The notes below the pieces were generated by a model, which saw nothing but the letters and a program-made list of their open reading frames with translations, was not told where the DNA came from and searched no databases. DNA of 64,000 nucleotides from the NCBI RefSeq assembly GCF_030269925.1, contig NC_085128.1:4404501-4468500 (forward strand), in the 5' to 3' direction. Made by a program: the position numbers and the translations under genes. The first letter of the stretch is position 1. Each line of letters starts with the position of its first letter. The DNA comes from Bombyx mori. Lineage: Eukaryota > Arthropoda > Insecta > Lepidoptera > Bombycidae. Shown here in pieces: positions 1 through 11,596 of this stretch.

Positions 1-504
1 ACGATCAATATGGCACTCATATTATTATAGCCGTTTTAAGGAAATAGTTTATATTACCTACAAACAATATTTTAAATATATGTTTATCAAAATGTAACGG
101 TATCGCACATTACTCATTGAAGTAATTATGATGTAATGTAACCTTTAATTTTTTATATAAAATAGATATGTAAAGTTGTTCAGTGTGAAACCTACGATCC
201 TCGAGAATGTTAAATATATCAGGTGCACCTGCCCAAAAATAATCTAAACAACTACTACGTTATTATTGCTTTAGAATAATCGCTTAAGGTATATGCGAGG
301 TCGTTGTCAACGCCAATTGCTGGCAGGAAGCCAATATTGTTCGCCCCCCTACGTTTCGATAATCAGTACGGTTCATAAACTTTTGATGTAATAAAAATAT
401 ATATATTTAGATTACTTTTAGATTATTAAACGACTATATTTTCGTTTTTATTTGGCGTGGGTGGAGACTCTTTCTCAGCAGTGGGATGAAATGGAGTTTA
501 TGAT
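1..504. other. AT-rich non-coding sequence
   Basis: No supported gene. It probably lies in an intron or upstream sequence of the plus-strand gene whose last exons start at 3112, since that gene must continue to the left. This placement is inference. Confidence 0.4.
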
Positions 505-720
505 TGTTATGGTTGTCGGTGGCACAGCAGCACTCTTGACTGATGGGCCGAAGGTTGTGAGTTCGATTCCCTCCAGAAAGTTACGTGTATAGAACAAGTC
601 TGTCTCTGAGTGTTTAATTTCTATATTTGTTTATATTTGAACATATAATATAAGTATCTATGAACATCTCTGGTTCCCTGATGCCTTGATCAGGACTTAG
701 TTACGTTTCATTTCATATGT
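505..720 (+). repeat. tRNA-derived SINE (not Bm1)
   Basis: A tRNA-like head starts near 512. It has an A-box-like stretch (GGTGGCACAGCAGCA) and, about 40 bases on, a B-box-like GAGTTCGATTCCC. It continues into an unrelated AT-rich body without closing a tRNA acceptor stem, so it is a SINE and not a tRNA gene. The family name and 3' end are uncertain. The head differs from the Bm1 copies elsewhere in the window. Confidence 0.55.
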
Positions 721-1830
721 ATTCTAATACTTAACAATTTTCGTTTGTATGAACGACGAAGGTATTATTCAGATTTGAATATTGTAAAACTACCCTCCAT
801 TTTTCTATAAAAATATTTCCTAAGGGAATCCTAGTTTCGGGCCATGTATGATCTCACATGTGATTATGTCCAATTATTTATTCATAATTTTATCTCTCAA
901 GTTTCAAGCAATTTCTATATAGAATTTCGTAAAATGCCGATTTAATAGTTTAGACGTGAAAACAGACAGAAAGACTTACCTTCGTATTAATATGATTATT
1001 ATTTACTATGTAACTTTTAAAATAATACAAGTATATATAACATTCAACTCTATAATTATTGAAATTACGACACTATTTTGCGAAATCCGATTTGAATGAA
1101 ACTTATGAACATTACATGAAAATCCGCATATACACGGGGCAATAAGCAAACAGACACACGAACAAAAAATTATTAAAAAGACAGCTGTTTTATATTCTCG
1201 TCTTGGCTCTCCTTTTTTTACTCGCTTTGTATATTTACTAGTTTACTAGCGACCCAACCTCGCTTCGCTTCGGGGACCATAATTTATTATTGATTTTATT
1301 GAATTTTCCTTTATATGTACAAATCTGAACTGAAATATAGAATATTCTATAGCAAACCGTTTGTAGTACCACCCTGAGACTTTACCACGTGACTCTCAAA
1401 ATACTTTCGTGAGGACTGCTATTCAACTATCAACTTTTTTAAACATACTCACTTCTGGTTGCTTCTGGCAATGCATAGAGCTACAAAAGTACTTTACGCC
1501 CTTTTAATTGATACACCATGTCAATTGAAGCCTGTCAACGTATTTTGCATCAGACATGTGTTAGTAAAAGTTCACTGTTTTACCTTGAAAGTTGACATAA
1601 AATTTTCTTGAATAACTTCTGTTGCTCCAAATGATTTTGAACATTTGAAAGTATTTTGTTAGAGTTGTGTATTGCTCGTTTTGAGTCAAAAAAATGTTTA
1701 GAATCTGGCCCATTTCCGGTAACCAATAAATGTAGTGGCTCTGGTGACGGTGCCAATTGCGTCAAATTGACTTGACCGCTCGCACAACACAATCCAGGAG
1801 CTTCATTTTTAATGATTTTTATTTATTTAT
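721..1830. other. Non-coding, with a degenerate repeat fragment
   Basis: No gene supported. Around 1235-1290 the motif ACTAGCGACCCAACCTCGCT followed by CTTCGGGG resembles a dispersed lepidopteran repeat end that also has a weak echo near 26430. The open frame on the minus strand at 1580-1792 has no recognisable protein features. Confidence 0.35.
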
Positions 1831-2258
1831 TGCTTAGGTGGTTGGACGAGCTCACAGCCCACCTGGTGTTAAGTGGTTACCGGAGCCCATAGACATCTAC
1901 AACGTAAATGCGCCACCCACCTTGAGATATAAGTTCCAAGGTCTCAGTATAGTTACAACGGCTGCCCCGCCCTTCAAACCTAAACGCATTATTACTGCTT
2001 CACGGCAGAAATAGGCAGGGCGGTGGTACCTACCCGCGCGGACTCACAAGAGGTCCTACCACCAGTAATTACGCAAATTATAATTTTACGGGTTTGATTT
2101 TTATTACGGGATGTTATTCCTTCACTGTGGAAGTAAATCGTGAACATTTGTTGAGTACATATTTCATTAGAAAAATTGGTACCTGAGATTCGAACACTGG
2201 TGCATCGCTCAACACGAATGCACCGGACGTCTTATCCTTTAGGCCACGACGACTTCAA
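1831..2258 (-). repeat. Bm1 SINE, near full length
   Basis: Shows the Bm1 body (GAGCTCACAGCCCACC, then the CTTCACGGCAGAAATAGGCA block, then GGTCCTACCACCAGTAA) followed by the tRNA-like head in reverse complement. The B box reads as the complement of GATTCGAACACTGG and the end is GGCCACGACGACTTC. The head lies on the right, so the element is oriented on the minus strand. A few bases are missing near 2185 (CTGAGATTCGAAC instead of the longer form in the copy near 28560). Confidence 0.9.
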
Positions 2259-3111
2259 AATCTTTCATCAACTTCAAATTCTTTAAATGCCTTGCAATAT
2301 AGCACACACAATGTTCATTGATCGAATAGCAACGATATGCTGTGAACTGTTAAATTCAGATTTTTTATATCCTCTTATGCATTTTATCAATACAACTCCA
2401 ACCAAAGCATTCTCTTTGACGATTTTTGAAGCAAGTATTCTATCAATGTTATGTCAAACGTCATAAGGTTGCATTAGAAAATTTAATATGGTGATTAAGT
2501 AAGCTTAATTTTTCGCGCAATTTTCTTAATTTTTTCTTCCCTATGATCCTTCTCTTCATAATAACAAACACATTAAACAGAGAATTATCGAAATCGGTCC
2601 AGTCCTTCACGCATGATGCAATGACCAAGGGAAATAGGGATCCATCTTTATACATATAGATTTTAATATCGTATATATTAAAACAGAAAGTATTGTTAAC
2701 AGTTTGTATACGAATTGAATATATGAATCGTTTACCTACAAGAAATGTACATATTTGACCAATTTTAATGTTAATCGAAATATTGTTTCAATATTATTAT
2801 ACACAACTACCACGATTAAGCCGTTAAAAAATAATAAAAGGTGTACTAAAAATAATTATTTCCCATTAATTATAGTAACATAAACCAACCACAGTTACTG
2901 GGCCTCGGATGATTATAGATTGGGAAATTTACCCTTTAAGATTTAATACAGACCATGAATAAGCAAATATTTACATAAATACTTCATATTTATAGGTGTG
3001 TGTGTGTACTCTCAGCTGATGAGTCAAATCCGGCACACCAAAAACAACTTATCTAATGCAAACATCATTATCTAGCAGTCTTAATCTAATCTGAACCATC
3101 TTACGTTACAG
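2259..3111. other. Probable intron of the 3112-8740 gene
   Basis: AT-rich with no coding signal. It ends in a splice acceptor (CTTACGTTACAG) directly before the exon at 3112. A short TG repeat lies near 2997-3007. Confidence 0.5.
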
Positions 3112-6100
3112 GCACTCGGTGGACTCGGTCGCGTCGTATTCTAGCCAGAATCACGTTGACCGTATAAGAGCGCAGAATTACTCAACGGCTTCTTGTCAAG
3201 ACGAAGGCGACTTCGGATCGATCAAGACAAGCCTATTCAGACGATCTGTAGAATCAAACAAACGGCCGGAAAGCGTTACATCTAACTCCAGCTCCACAAG
3301 AAGCCGTCTTCGAGAACTTGTCGAAAGGAAATCGGGTCAGGACGAGCACAAGACCGCGGCGAACACCGTTGGTGACATACAATATTTTGAAAATCCTGCT
3401 GAAACATTAGAGTTTGATAAGCCGCGTAATTCTTTGGATTCAAAGAAGAGTCAAGAGGCACGCCCCAAAAAAAGAAAACTCTCAAAGGGCAAAGAAAAAG
3501 AAGAAAGCAATACCAAAACAAAGAGCGAAAAGTATCAAAGTAAGCTTGCTGAATACTACAAGCTTCCTTTACAGTTGCCACAGGACGAATTTTATCAGCA
3601 TCTAACAAGATCAAAGGCAGCCGAAGAACTCTTGCAAAAAAGGTTTGCTAATTCTGATTCCGAATTCTGTAATAGTTACGGAAGACTGTGCAAGCATAAA
3701 GAACCGGAAGGATCGAATTTAAGACGCAGTCGAAGTTTAGCTGTGATCAGAGAAGAAACCTTCACCGACCTTCAAATCCAAAATCACGGCAAAAGTAAGA
3801 GGTCACAACTCATTCCTCGCGCCCGTTTATTTGAAAAGCCCTGCTTCAAAGACAGGTGAGTTTTATCTTTTACATATTGAGCAATGGCCTTGATTTATGA
3901 TAAGAAAGGAATTTTATTTTGATGTTCATCCCAAATTATTTCCTTTCGAGACATTATTTATCTATAATATTTATTTTTAACAATATTATTTATTTTTCCA
4001 AAAGTTCGTATTATGAATCCAACACCTTAGGTACCGGCCTAATTTTTGAGAAATGTGCCTCGTCTTGAACAAATTAAAGGCATTGCCATAGTGACGCTTA
4101 ATTACGATTCTTTCACTAATTTCAGGTTGATCGGTCGTGCTAAATACCAAAAAAAAGAAGAAGTTCTGGAAAGTATCTACATTGACAGTACCGCTTCTTG
4201 TTTTGGCGATATAAATGCACACAGAAAAAGTCCCGAACAAAAAGACTGTACAACTGAAAAAGAAGACGCCGTCTCTCGTAACGACAGCCAACGGTCTCAG
4301 TCGGTTAGCGGGAGCTGGCCGAATTTAAATGAAGAATCTAAAGTTACAAATAAATCACAAGAGAGTCTAAGCAATTCGCGTCATCCTAGTGAAATTGATA
4401 GTTTAGATTCAAATTACGTCAGGAAACACTACAATTTTGAAGCACATAGGCAAAATTACAAAGATAGCTCACCTGAAACCGAAAGATCTCTTGTATCACC
4501 GAATCCAAGTAAAGAACTCTATGTAACCACAGACGAACATTGCAGTGATAACGAAGACAAAAACCGATCAGAAATTAACACTCCAAAATCTTATACTAAC
4601 GACAGTCTTACACGCAGCGAAAAAGATAAAAACGACGAATTTCCAAACGTGACTAAAGCTGACACTTACGATAATTTTTCGGCGCAAAGCAGCCAGAGGA
4701 ACGACACAACAATTCTAGTAGTACCCGAAGGAACTGCAGGATTACATACAGTAAAATCCGAAAATGACGTACAATCTATAGTTTCTGAAAACGACGGAAC
4801 TGTTTCTAGTCTTCCTGATAGTGTAACGTCGTACATTTCAATTTCTATAGCTTCATCAGATAAATCCCATAAATTAGAATATTTAGCCAATTCTTTGGCT
4901 GAGAAGATTGATGAATTTTGTGATTCGCAATTCAACGAAAACGTTTCAGTCGCATCACAAGCTTTCAATTCTGAAACTAACAATACCAATGATCCAATAT
5001 ACACAACAATAAGTAAGAAAAAAACCTTTGCGGACATCCATAGAGATTCGTTTTTAAATAAAAACAAAAACCTATTCAACGAAATCCTTACAAAACAAAA
5101 CGACGAAGTTTACGTAAGCAGCACATACATCGAAGGTGATACTTACTCTACGAAGAGCCATTGTACAGCAAAAAATATCACAACAGAACCTTTTGTGACT
5201 ACTTTGATAGAAAATCAATATTATTCATTACCTGACATCAACATTAGTAAGTGTTTAAGGAAATCAGAAAGAATTGATGCTCAATTAAGGGAAGAAGATC
5301 CAGACGACATACCCAGCGAGAATACTTATGAAGTAGCGCAAACCCACTTTCAAGAAATATTATCATCGAAAACTACGGAAAATTACGGTCAACTAAATAA
5401 ATCATTTAAAAATCCCCCTACAACTAAAATACAAACTAGTAATTGCATATATTTACCTGGATTTTCGGAGCCACCATTCATAGAAACTTTTACAAAACTC
5501 GAAGACGACCTAAAATCAATCAGAACAATTGAGAGTTCTAACGGTGACGAAAAAGATTTAAATTATTTTCGTGGTGAAAATCATCAAAACGAAAGGGAAA
5601 TAAATGAAATTGAAGGTACTATTAGGAACAATAAACTAATTACAAAATCAGAAAGTTTGAGAATAAACACTAACTCTGATTACAAAACAGATGTAAACAT
5701 AATAAAATCTCTATCGAATGACAATATAAACGTGTCGTCTCAAGGCAAGAAAAAGAAAGCAAACATCAAAAAACATTATTCACTTCGACAGCGCGATCCT
5801 TCACCAGAAGAAGCAATTCGTATACCTAGTCCTCTAACAGTGGAGAAATCTTTGAACAAACAATTCACCACTGAACTCATAAAACCTTCAACTGAAGATT
5901 TAATTAAGCAATCGCTGCTGTCTCGCGTGCAATCGTTCAAGACCTCAGCGGCCTCTAATATAGCTTTGTTACCACTTAGTGGTCATCAAACAATCGTTAT
6001 CGATCCGCCTGTAAAAAACGACCTGAACAATAATAATAAACAATCGATACCGATCGATCGAGTAATTCAACAAAATTCTTTAGAAACTTTATCGCATTCT

Positions 6101-8740
6101 ATAAAAGAGCTACAAACAAACAACGAGAAACATTCTGAAAATTTTGACGAAATTCAACATACAGGTGACGACAAATTTATCGATACATCTAGCCTTCGAA
6201 CATCTAAGGACCCTTTCGTAACTATTAAACTTAATAAAGTTGTCAAAACTACAATACCAACATTTAAAAAAGAAACCTGTGAAAAGTTAGCTTTTGTTCA
6301 GCAAAGATTCGATAAACCACCTCCTAAACTAATAATAAAAGATACTCAAAAAAAGGAAGAATTGTTAGTAAACGCTTTAAATAAAGAAAAAAGAAAAGAA
6401 AAACAAATAACTATGACGAGACCGCAAGTTCTCCAGGTAGTAGATTCCAGAAATAAAATGCAAAAAGTGACAAATTTGAACAAAATCGCTGATACAAACG
6501 CTACATCTAGTGATATCAAGATGGATACCAGCCCAGAGTACAAAGACTATAAAGACAGTAAAAATGAAAGCGACGTTAAGCTAAGCGACGCTATAAAAAC
6601 TGATATAGAATATCAAGAAAAGATTAATTCCGTTAAAAATTATTGGTCTAAGCTCATAGACAAATCACCGGAATTAAAGGAAATCAGTGAACAAGACAAA
6701 GTCATCGAAGATCATTTAAATCGTACCAGCGTAACAGACTCTCAGACAGGTCGAGAAATAGAAAAGGAAAAATTTATATCGGATTTATCAGTGGGAAGTA
6801 TCATAAAATCTTTGGAAAGTGTTAAAATTGTTGACAGTATACGAAAAATCAGTCAAACGAAATTACAACTATGGAAAGAAGAAACTGAAAAAGTAAAAAG
6901 CGATTCAGAAATAGAGGAAACCCCTGTAGAAAAAATTGTGAAGGAATTTGATGCAAATATTTATGAGAAACCAAAAACTACATCAAATATTTCCGAAACA
7001 GACTCAAACAGAGACACGCCTGAAATTGAAATAGTAGAACTAAGCAGTGACGATAATCAAAATCAAAAAACACAAGCTACCCTTATCAAACCAAAGGGTT
7101 TTGATAAAGAATGCGATGATTTCGACCATGTTCGTTATAAAGTAATGAAATCGGAATTATTTAAAAATAGTATGATTGCGAATTACCGTAAAGAAGCTCA
7201 ATTTGATGGTCTACTACAATATCTTCAGGATTACAGTTTTCAAGAATTATTGGTCAACAATAATATTGTTATAATTGAACCAGTGCGGACAAAAATAGAA
7301 CCGGCTCCTAGAAAAGCCACTGATACGCGTAAAATTCCTCCGACTCTATTGAAGAGAAATGAAGATAACATTTCACAAACAGATAAAGCCAAAAACGCCA
7401 TAAAAAGACATTTCTTCTATCATCCCATCAGAGTAAATAAAGAAATTATAGAAGAAGAACTACCTAATCCTGATACTGTGAAAAAGGTGAGGAATTTGTT
7501 CGAGGACACTTTAAAAATGAAAACACCGATGGCTCATGACCCACCACTTGTTGATGAAATTGGCCTAACTAGACGAGCAACATCCTATAGAAATCTATGC
7601 GAAGATGTGCAGGCAAATAACAAAAATAGCGGTAGAAAGAAAGTGATCAGACAACTTACAATAGATACGAACTATGGTGGTAAAAAATGGGATAATGCTA
7701 GTCTTTCGAGTGGAGTTTCCAGTGGAGATCTAAGTTCTAACAACGAATATGAAACAGATGGTCACAGTCCATTTCCACAGAAGCAATTAAAAGACAATGT
7801 TTATAGTTCAAGTGATGAATATCTTTGTGATTCGATGAGCCAAGATTTTTGCTGCGAAAGTCAGTACGTGAGTCCAGACATATTAAAGAAAATACGAGAA
7901 TGTGGTACATCGGTAACATATTATGGTGGTAAAGTTGTGAATTCGAAAACGAGTGTGAGTCCTATGACGAAGGCAATCATGGATGAAATTAAGAGTTTAC
8001 AGAAGAACTGTAACCGAGACTGCTTTTCATGTCAGACAAAATGTCGTGGTGACACATGTTCATGTCTGGTTGCAAGCAAACACACTCAAGTTGTGACAGA
8101 GAAACAAAAATCTAAATCGTCGTTAGAAGATTTGAGTGAGGAGAGAAATAAAAAAGCAGATTCATTTCCTGGATTCAAGTTTAAGCTTGTGAAGTCGAAT
8201 AGTTGTAGTAGCCGTCTTGAATTAACAGGGACTGACGAATGCAAGGACCCAAGACTAAAATATAGAAAACAACTTTCTAAAGAAGATCCTCCCTTAGTAT
8301 GTGACAATGAGAACTCGGTAAAAAATAAAATATGTAGGATAGAGAGTTACAGCAGAACTACGACAAATTCTGCCGTAGACAATAAGAATAATGAAGTAAC
8401 AAAAGTAATTCTGAAAAAGAAACAAGAATTTAAACCTTATGATGCAACGAATACAAAGAAAAATGAAAATAATTCCTCTCAAGATGCACCCGTTATCGTC
8501 AACTTCAGCAAAAAAGAAGAATCAAGTGAAAGAGACACCGAAAGTGTGGGTAGTTGCAAAACATCGACATCAGATACATCATTGGACCCACAGAGTTTCG
8601 AGAAAAAATATTACTATGTTAACGAAAATTCAGACAAGAACAAAGAAAAAACCACTAAATTTGGAGAAATGGTTTTTGAAGAATTCGAAGTTTTAGAAAC
8701 GTGTTACGATAGTTTAAATAGTAATAAGTCGTTAAAATAA
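3112..8740 (+). CDS. Large low-complexity protein, 3'-terminal exons (partial gene)
   Basis: Two coding exons are supported: 3112-3855 (acceptor TTACAG, donor GTGAGT, phase 2) and 4126-8740 (acceptor AATTTCAG, stop TAA at 8738-8740). The reading frame joins cleanly across the 270-base intron and yields about 1785 residues. The protein is rich in Ser, Asn, Lys, Glu and Asp, with no membrane segments and no enzyme motif that I recognise. The first exon has a basic cluster (residues like [11 protein letters not shown], a possible nuclear signal) and an [12 protein letters not shown] stretch. The C-terminal third is the least degenerate: it has [24 protein letters not shown] and a Cys cluster [15 protein letters not shown] that could bind metal. 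Exons upstream of the window supply the N-terminus. I cannot name the family; scaffold or cytoskeletal roles would be guesses. It is clearly coding, because one exon of 4.6 kb stays open in an AT-rich genome. Confidence 0.85.
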
Positions 8741-10160
8741 TGTTTTAATAATTTAGGCTTAAGCTTTCGCGGTGCGCAAATCTTGATCTGTTTGTATTGA
8801 AAAGTTATTAAATTATTACTATTACTACTTACTAGGTAAATAACTCCGTAAATATTAGCTTGTCTGTTTATGTTTATTAGTTGATAGCTACAACGTAAGA
8901 ACTACTCACATATTTCAAAATATAGATTTACTGGTGATGGTCTTTAAATTCTGTGTAATATTTCAATAATAAAGTAATTCAGTTTATCTTCTTGTGTTTG
9001 TTTTTTAGGTTTTCGTTCTCAAAAGAAGAAAAAAAAACGGTATCCATAAAGGATCACTCTGTTTTTCTGTCTGTCTGTGTACCAAACACTGTGAAACTGT
9101 TTTGCCCATTAACGCCTATTGTACCAAATACGGTGGAAGGAAGTTATAATAAGAATATTATGACTGAAGCTTAAGAATAAGCATCTCAGTCAACGCAATC
9201 AAAAGAAATAGTCTTAATGTGTCACTCATAAACCCCATATAAATAAGACATTTATTATATAAGAATCATGTTATTTAGTAAGAAGTAAGGTTTTGTAGCA
9301 AAAATGGAAATTCTGAAAATAAATTGGTATATTTATATATAAACTTATACTTGCAGATAAAACACGACCCTTACTTACGTGGAAAATGTACGCGAGATAG
9401 TTTTTTTTTAACCATAATTGATTTCCGTGTTTTCATTAAATAAATTAAATGTTGAATGGTTAAATTGCTTGTGATCGCAGATCGTCTTTTTAATTAAAAA
9501 CAAATTCCTTTGAATTTAAAAGCGCAATTTACCCGATGTTTAAACTTTGTGTTCTAGTGTTTCAAATATATTATATTGATATTAAATTATTTAGTATAAA
9601 TATTTAATTTTAATTTGAATGTTATTTTTATGGGCTGTAGGTTTATGTTGTGTATTCTGTGTGTATGTGCATTCATCTCAGTATGTAATGTAATCACTAT
9701 GTTATAAATTCTGTTTGTAATACTGTATTTCACCATTATTTGAGTTAAAAGATAAATAAATTATGTTTTGAATCATCTTAATAAATACGTACACATTATC
9801 CAATATAAATATGGTGTCTAAGCTTTTTTTAGTTCGATAAGTGATCTACGTGTCCTTCCAATAATCCATTTTTGTCATATTTTTTAATCCTTTCGAAAAT
9901 TTTAGCGGCGGCTAATATTCCTGACATTTATATAATATTCCAATTATTCCTGACATCACTAGAAAGCAAAAATTAGATTTGATCCTTTTTCTACTACTTA
10001 AGTGTTCGTTTTTCGATGTAAACTTATAATAAGAATACACAGCCTCTAGTTTTGTAAAAGTGCATGAATGTAAGGAAATCCAACGATATTGCAGAATACG
10101 ATTTCACCTCCAAAGAGTCAAGAGTGAGTAGTTACTGTAAATTACGACAGTTATACTGTG
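8741..10160 (+). other. 3' UTR and downstream spacer of the 3112-8740 gene
   Basis: AT-rich. An AATAAA poly(A) signal lies at 8968-8973, and further candidates occur near 9318 and 9755, so the true 3' end is not fixed. An acceptor-like tract (GTTTGTTTTTTAG) at about 8996-9008 precedes a short open stretch ending at 9174 (see findings). Confidence 0.45.
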
Positions 10161-10447
10161 AGACACATTCTTATTTTTCCTACCTATTCTAGTAACCTCG
10201 AGGGGTTATTCTAGATTCGCCGAGCTAGTAGGTGAGTTCACGGGGCTCAAACCTGACGACGTTGTTAGCACGAACCCTAGCAAGAGCCGTGCTTCGCAGA
10301 ACCTACCACTGGATCGGAAACGCGACGCACTGAGAAGATCCGGCGAGAAACTCAGTGGGCTGTGTCTGTGAGTTAATTTACTTGTCGAGTCCTTCGTCGC
10401 AAGCGACGTGTTCGACGAGAACGATGACCGGTTTTTGCAAGACACAT
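10161..10447 (-). mobile_element. BMC1-type (Jockey-clade) LINE 3' tail
   Basis: Reverse-complement copy of the BMC1 3' end: GAACCCTAGCAAGAGCCGTG, GAGAAGATCCGGCGAGAAAC and CTTCGTCGCAAGCGACG. It is 5'-truncated. The 3' end lies left and carries the CCTCGAGGGGTTATTCTAG terminus, the same terminus as the copy at 46270-46645 and unlike the copies at 56.8 and 62.5 kb. The 8-base direct repeat AGACACAT (10161-10168 and 10440-10447) is a plausible target-site duplication. Confidence 0.85.
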
Positions 10448-10575
10448 ACGGCATGCATGTATATATATACACACTCACACACGCATAATACATGAAAATT
10501 CGTACTTAGGCTCATTTTCGAAAAGTGGAACACTCAAGGTACGATTTTTATACGAACTTATCCGGTTTTTCTTAC

Positions 10576-10684
10576 CTTCAGATAGCACTGGTTCGACTTT
10601 GGTGGGCGCATTCTTTGATCCATGTGTGCATACGGTCGTGAAGAAAGTCCGGCGAGGAGGTCGCCATCGTCGACACCATGATTC
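10576..10684 (-). CDS. Candidate internal exon, minus-strand gene
   Basis: This 109-base GC-rich island stands out from its AT-rich surroundings. On the minus strand it is bounded by an acceptor (TTCAATTTAG) and a good donor (GTAAGA). One frame is fully open, has one leading base, and ends in phase 0 with the residues NQCYLK. A second frame is open until TGA two bases before the donor. I recognise no family. No partner exon can be joined with certainty; the exon candidate at 18490-18594 is on the same strand upstream. It could also be an exon of a longer unseen gene. Confidence 0.4.
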
Positions 10685-10699
10685 CTAAATTGAAAGAAT

Positions 10700-11590
10700 G
10701 ATACTTTATTATAAATATCAGTGATACCAAAAACATAAGATTAATTCTTTATCTTTTTATTTACATAATGAAGTCGGTTACATGTGTTTGGCCTCAATTT
10801 GTTCCCAAATCATTCATCCCATTGTGATGAAGCTCGGAACAGATATTATCCGGGGAACTCCGGATAAACCTAACACGCGAGCAATTTCAAGAAATCAATG
10901 TTTTCCTACAGTTAGATATATATAGTCACATCGGTGATTGACCATGTTTCACTAATGTATATATATCACTAATGTATATACGTGCGTTGTGTAATTAGTT
11001 TTTACTTTAGTTTAGTTTTACGAATATAAAACGAACCTTTGATTTCTAAAAATCAAAATCGAATATTTGCAAATTCGAAGCTTTTTATTTCAATTGTCTA
11101 AACTACAACTTTTAAAAAACTTGGAAACAATTCTATTTCTTTAACTTGTCTTCAGGTATTTTTTTAAAACATTTTTCGAATATTTAAAGACTCCAGTGGC
11201 TCTCAAAAAACAAAAATCTCACGCTAACGATAATTGCACGGAATAGATAAATAAGGTTGGAAAGGCCTTTGCTCTAAATTTGTATCAGGACCAGTGTCGC
11301 CGCTTTACCCCCACTATTTTAATTTCAACACATACGCAGACTATGATTACAATCATTTCGCACACAACAAAAACATCCACACATAAATCTCAGGGCAGAT
11401 ATTCGTTCGCAGACTAGCACTAAACTTCCGTAGGCATACACACTCACACATGCAAAAAGGCAATAAAAATGTTCATACACGCTAGTGCTTGATAAAGTCG
11501 ATATTCTTTATCGATAAATTATCTGATGAATGTTTGAGGAAAAATGAAACATGAAATAAATATTTAAACTATTTTACTTTTATTAAATAC
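10700..11590. other. Non-coding spacer
   Basis: No gene supported. AT-rich, with short TATATA tracts around 10915-10985. Confidence 0.4.
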
Positions 11591-11596
11591 AAATAA

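Noticed and set aside
512..600. Possible tRNA gene on the plus strand
   Set aside because: A and B boxes are present, but there is no closed acceptor stem or terminator-like end; it continues as a SINE body.
4666..5079. A 137-residue hydrophobic frame on the minus strand
   Set aside because: It lies antisense inside the large terminal exon and is a shadow of its codon pattern.
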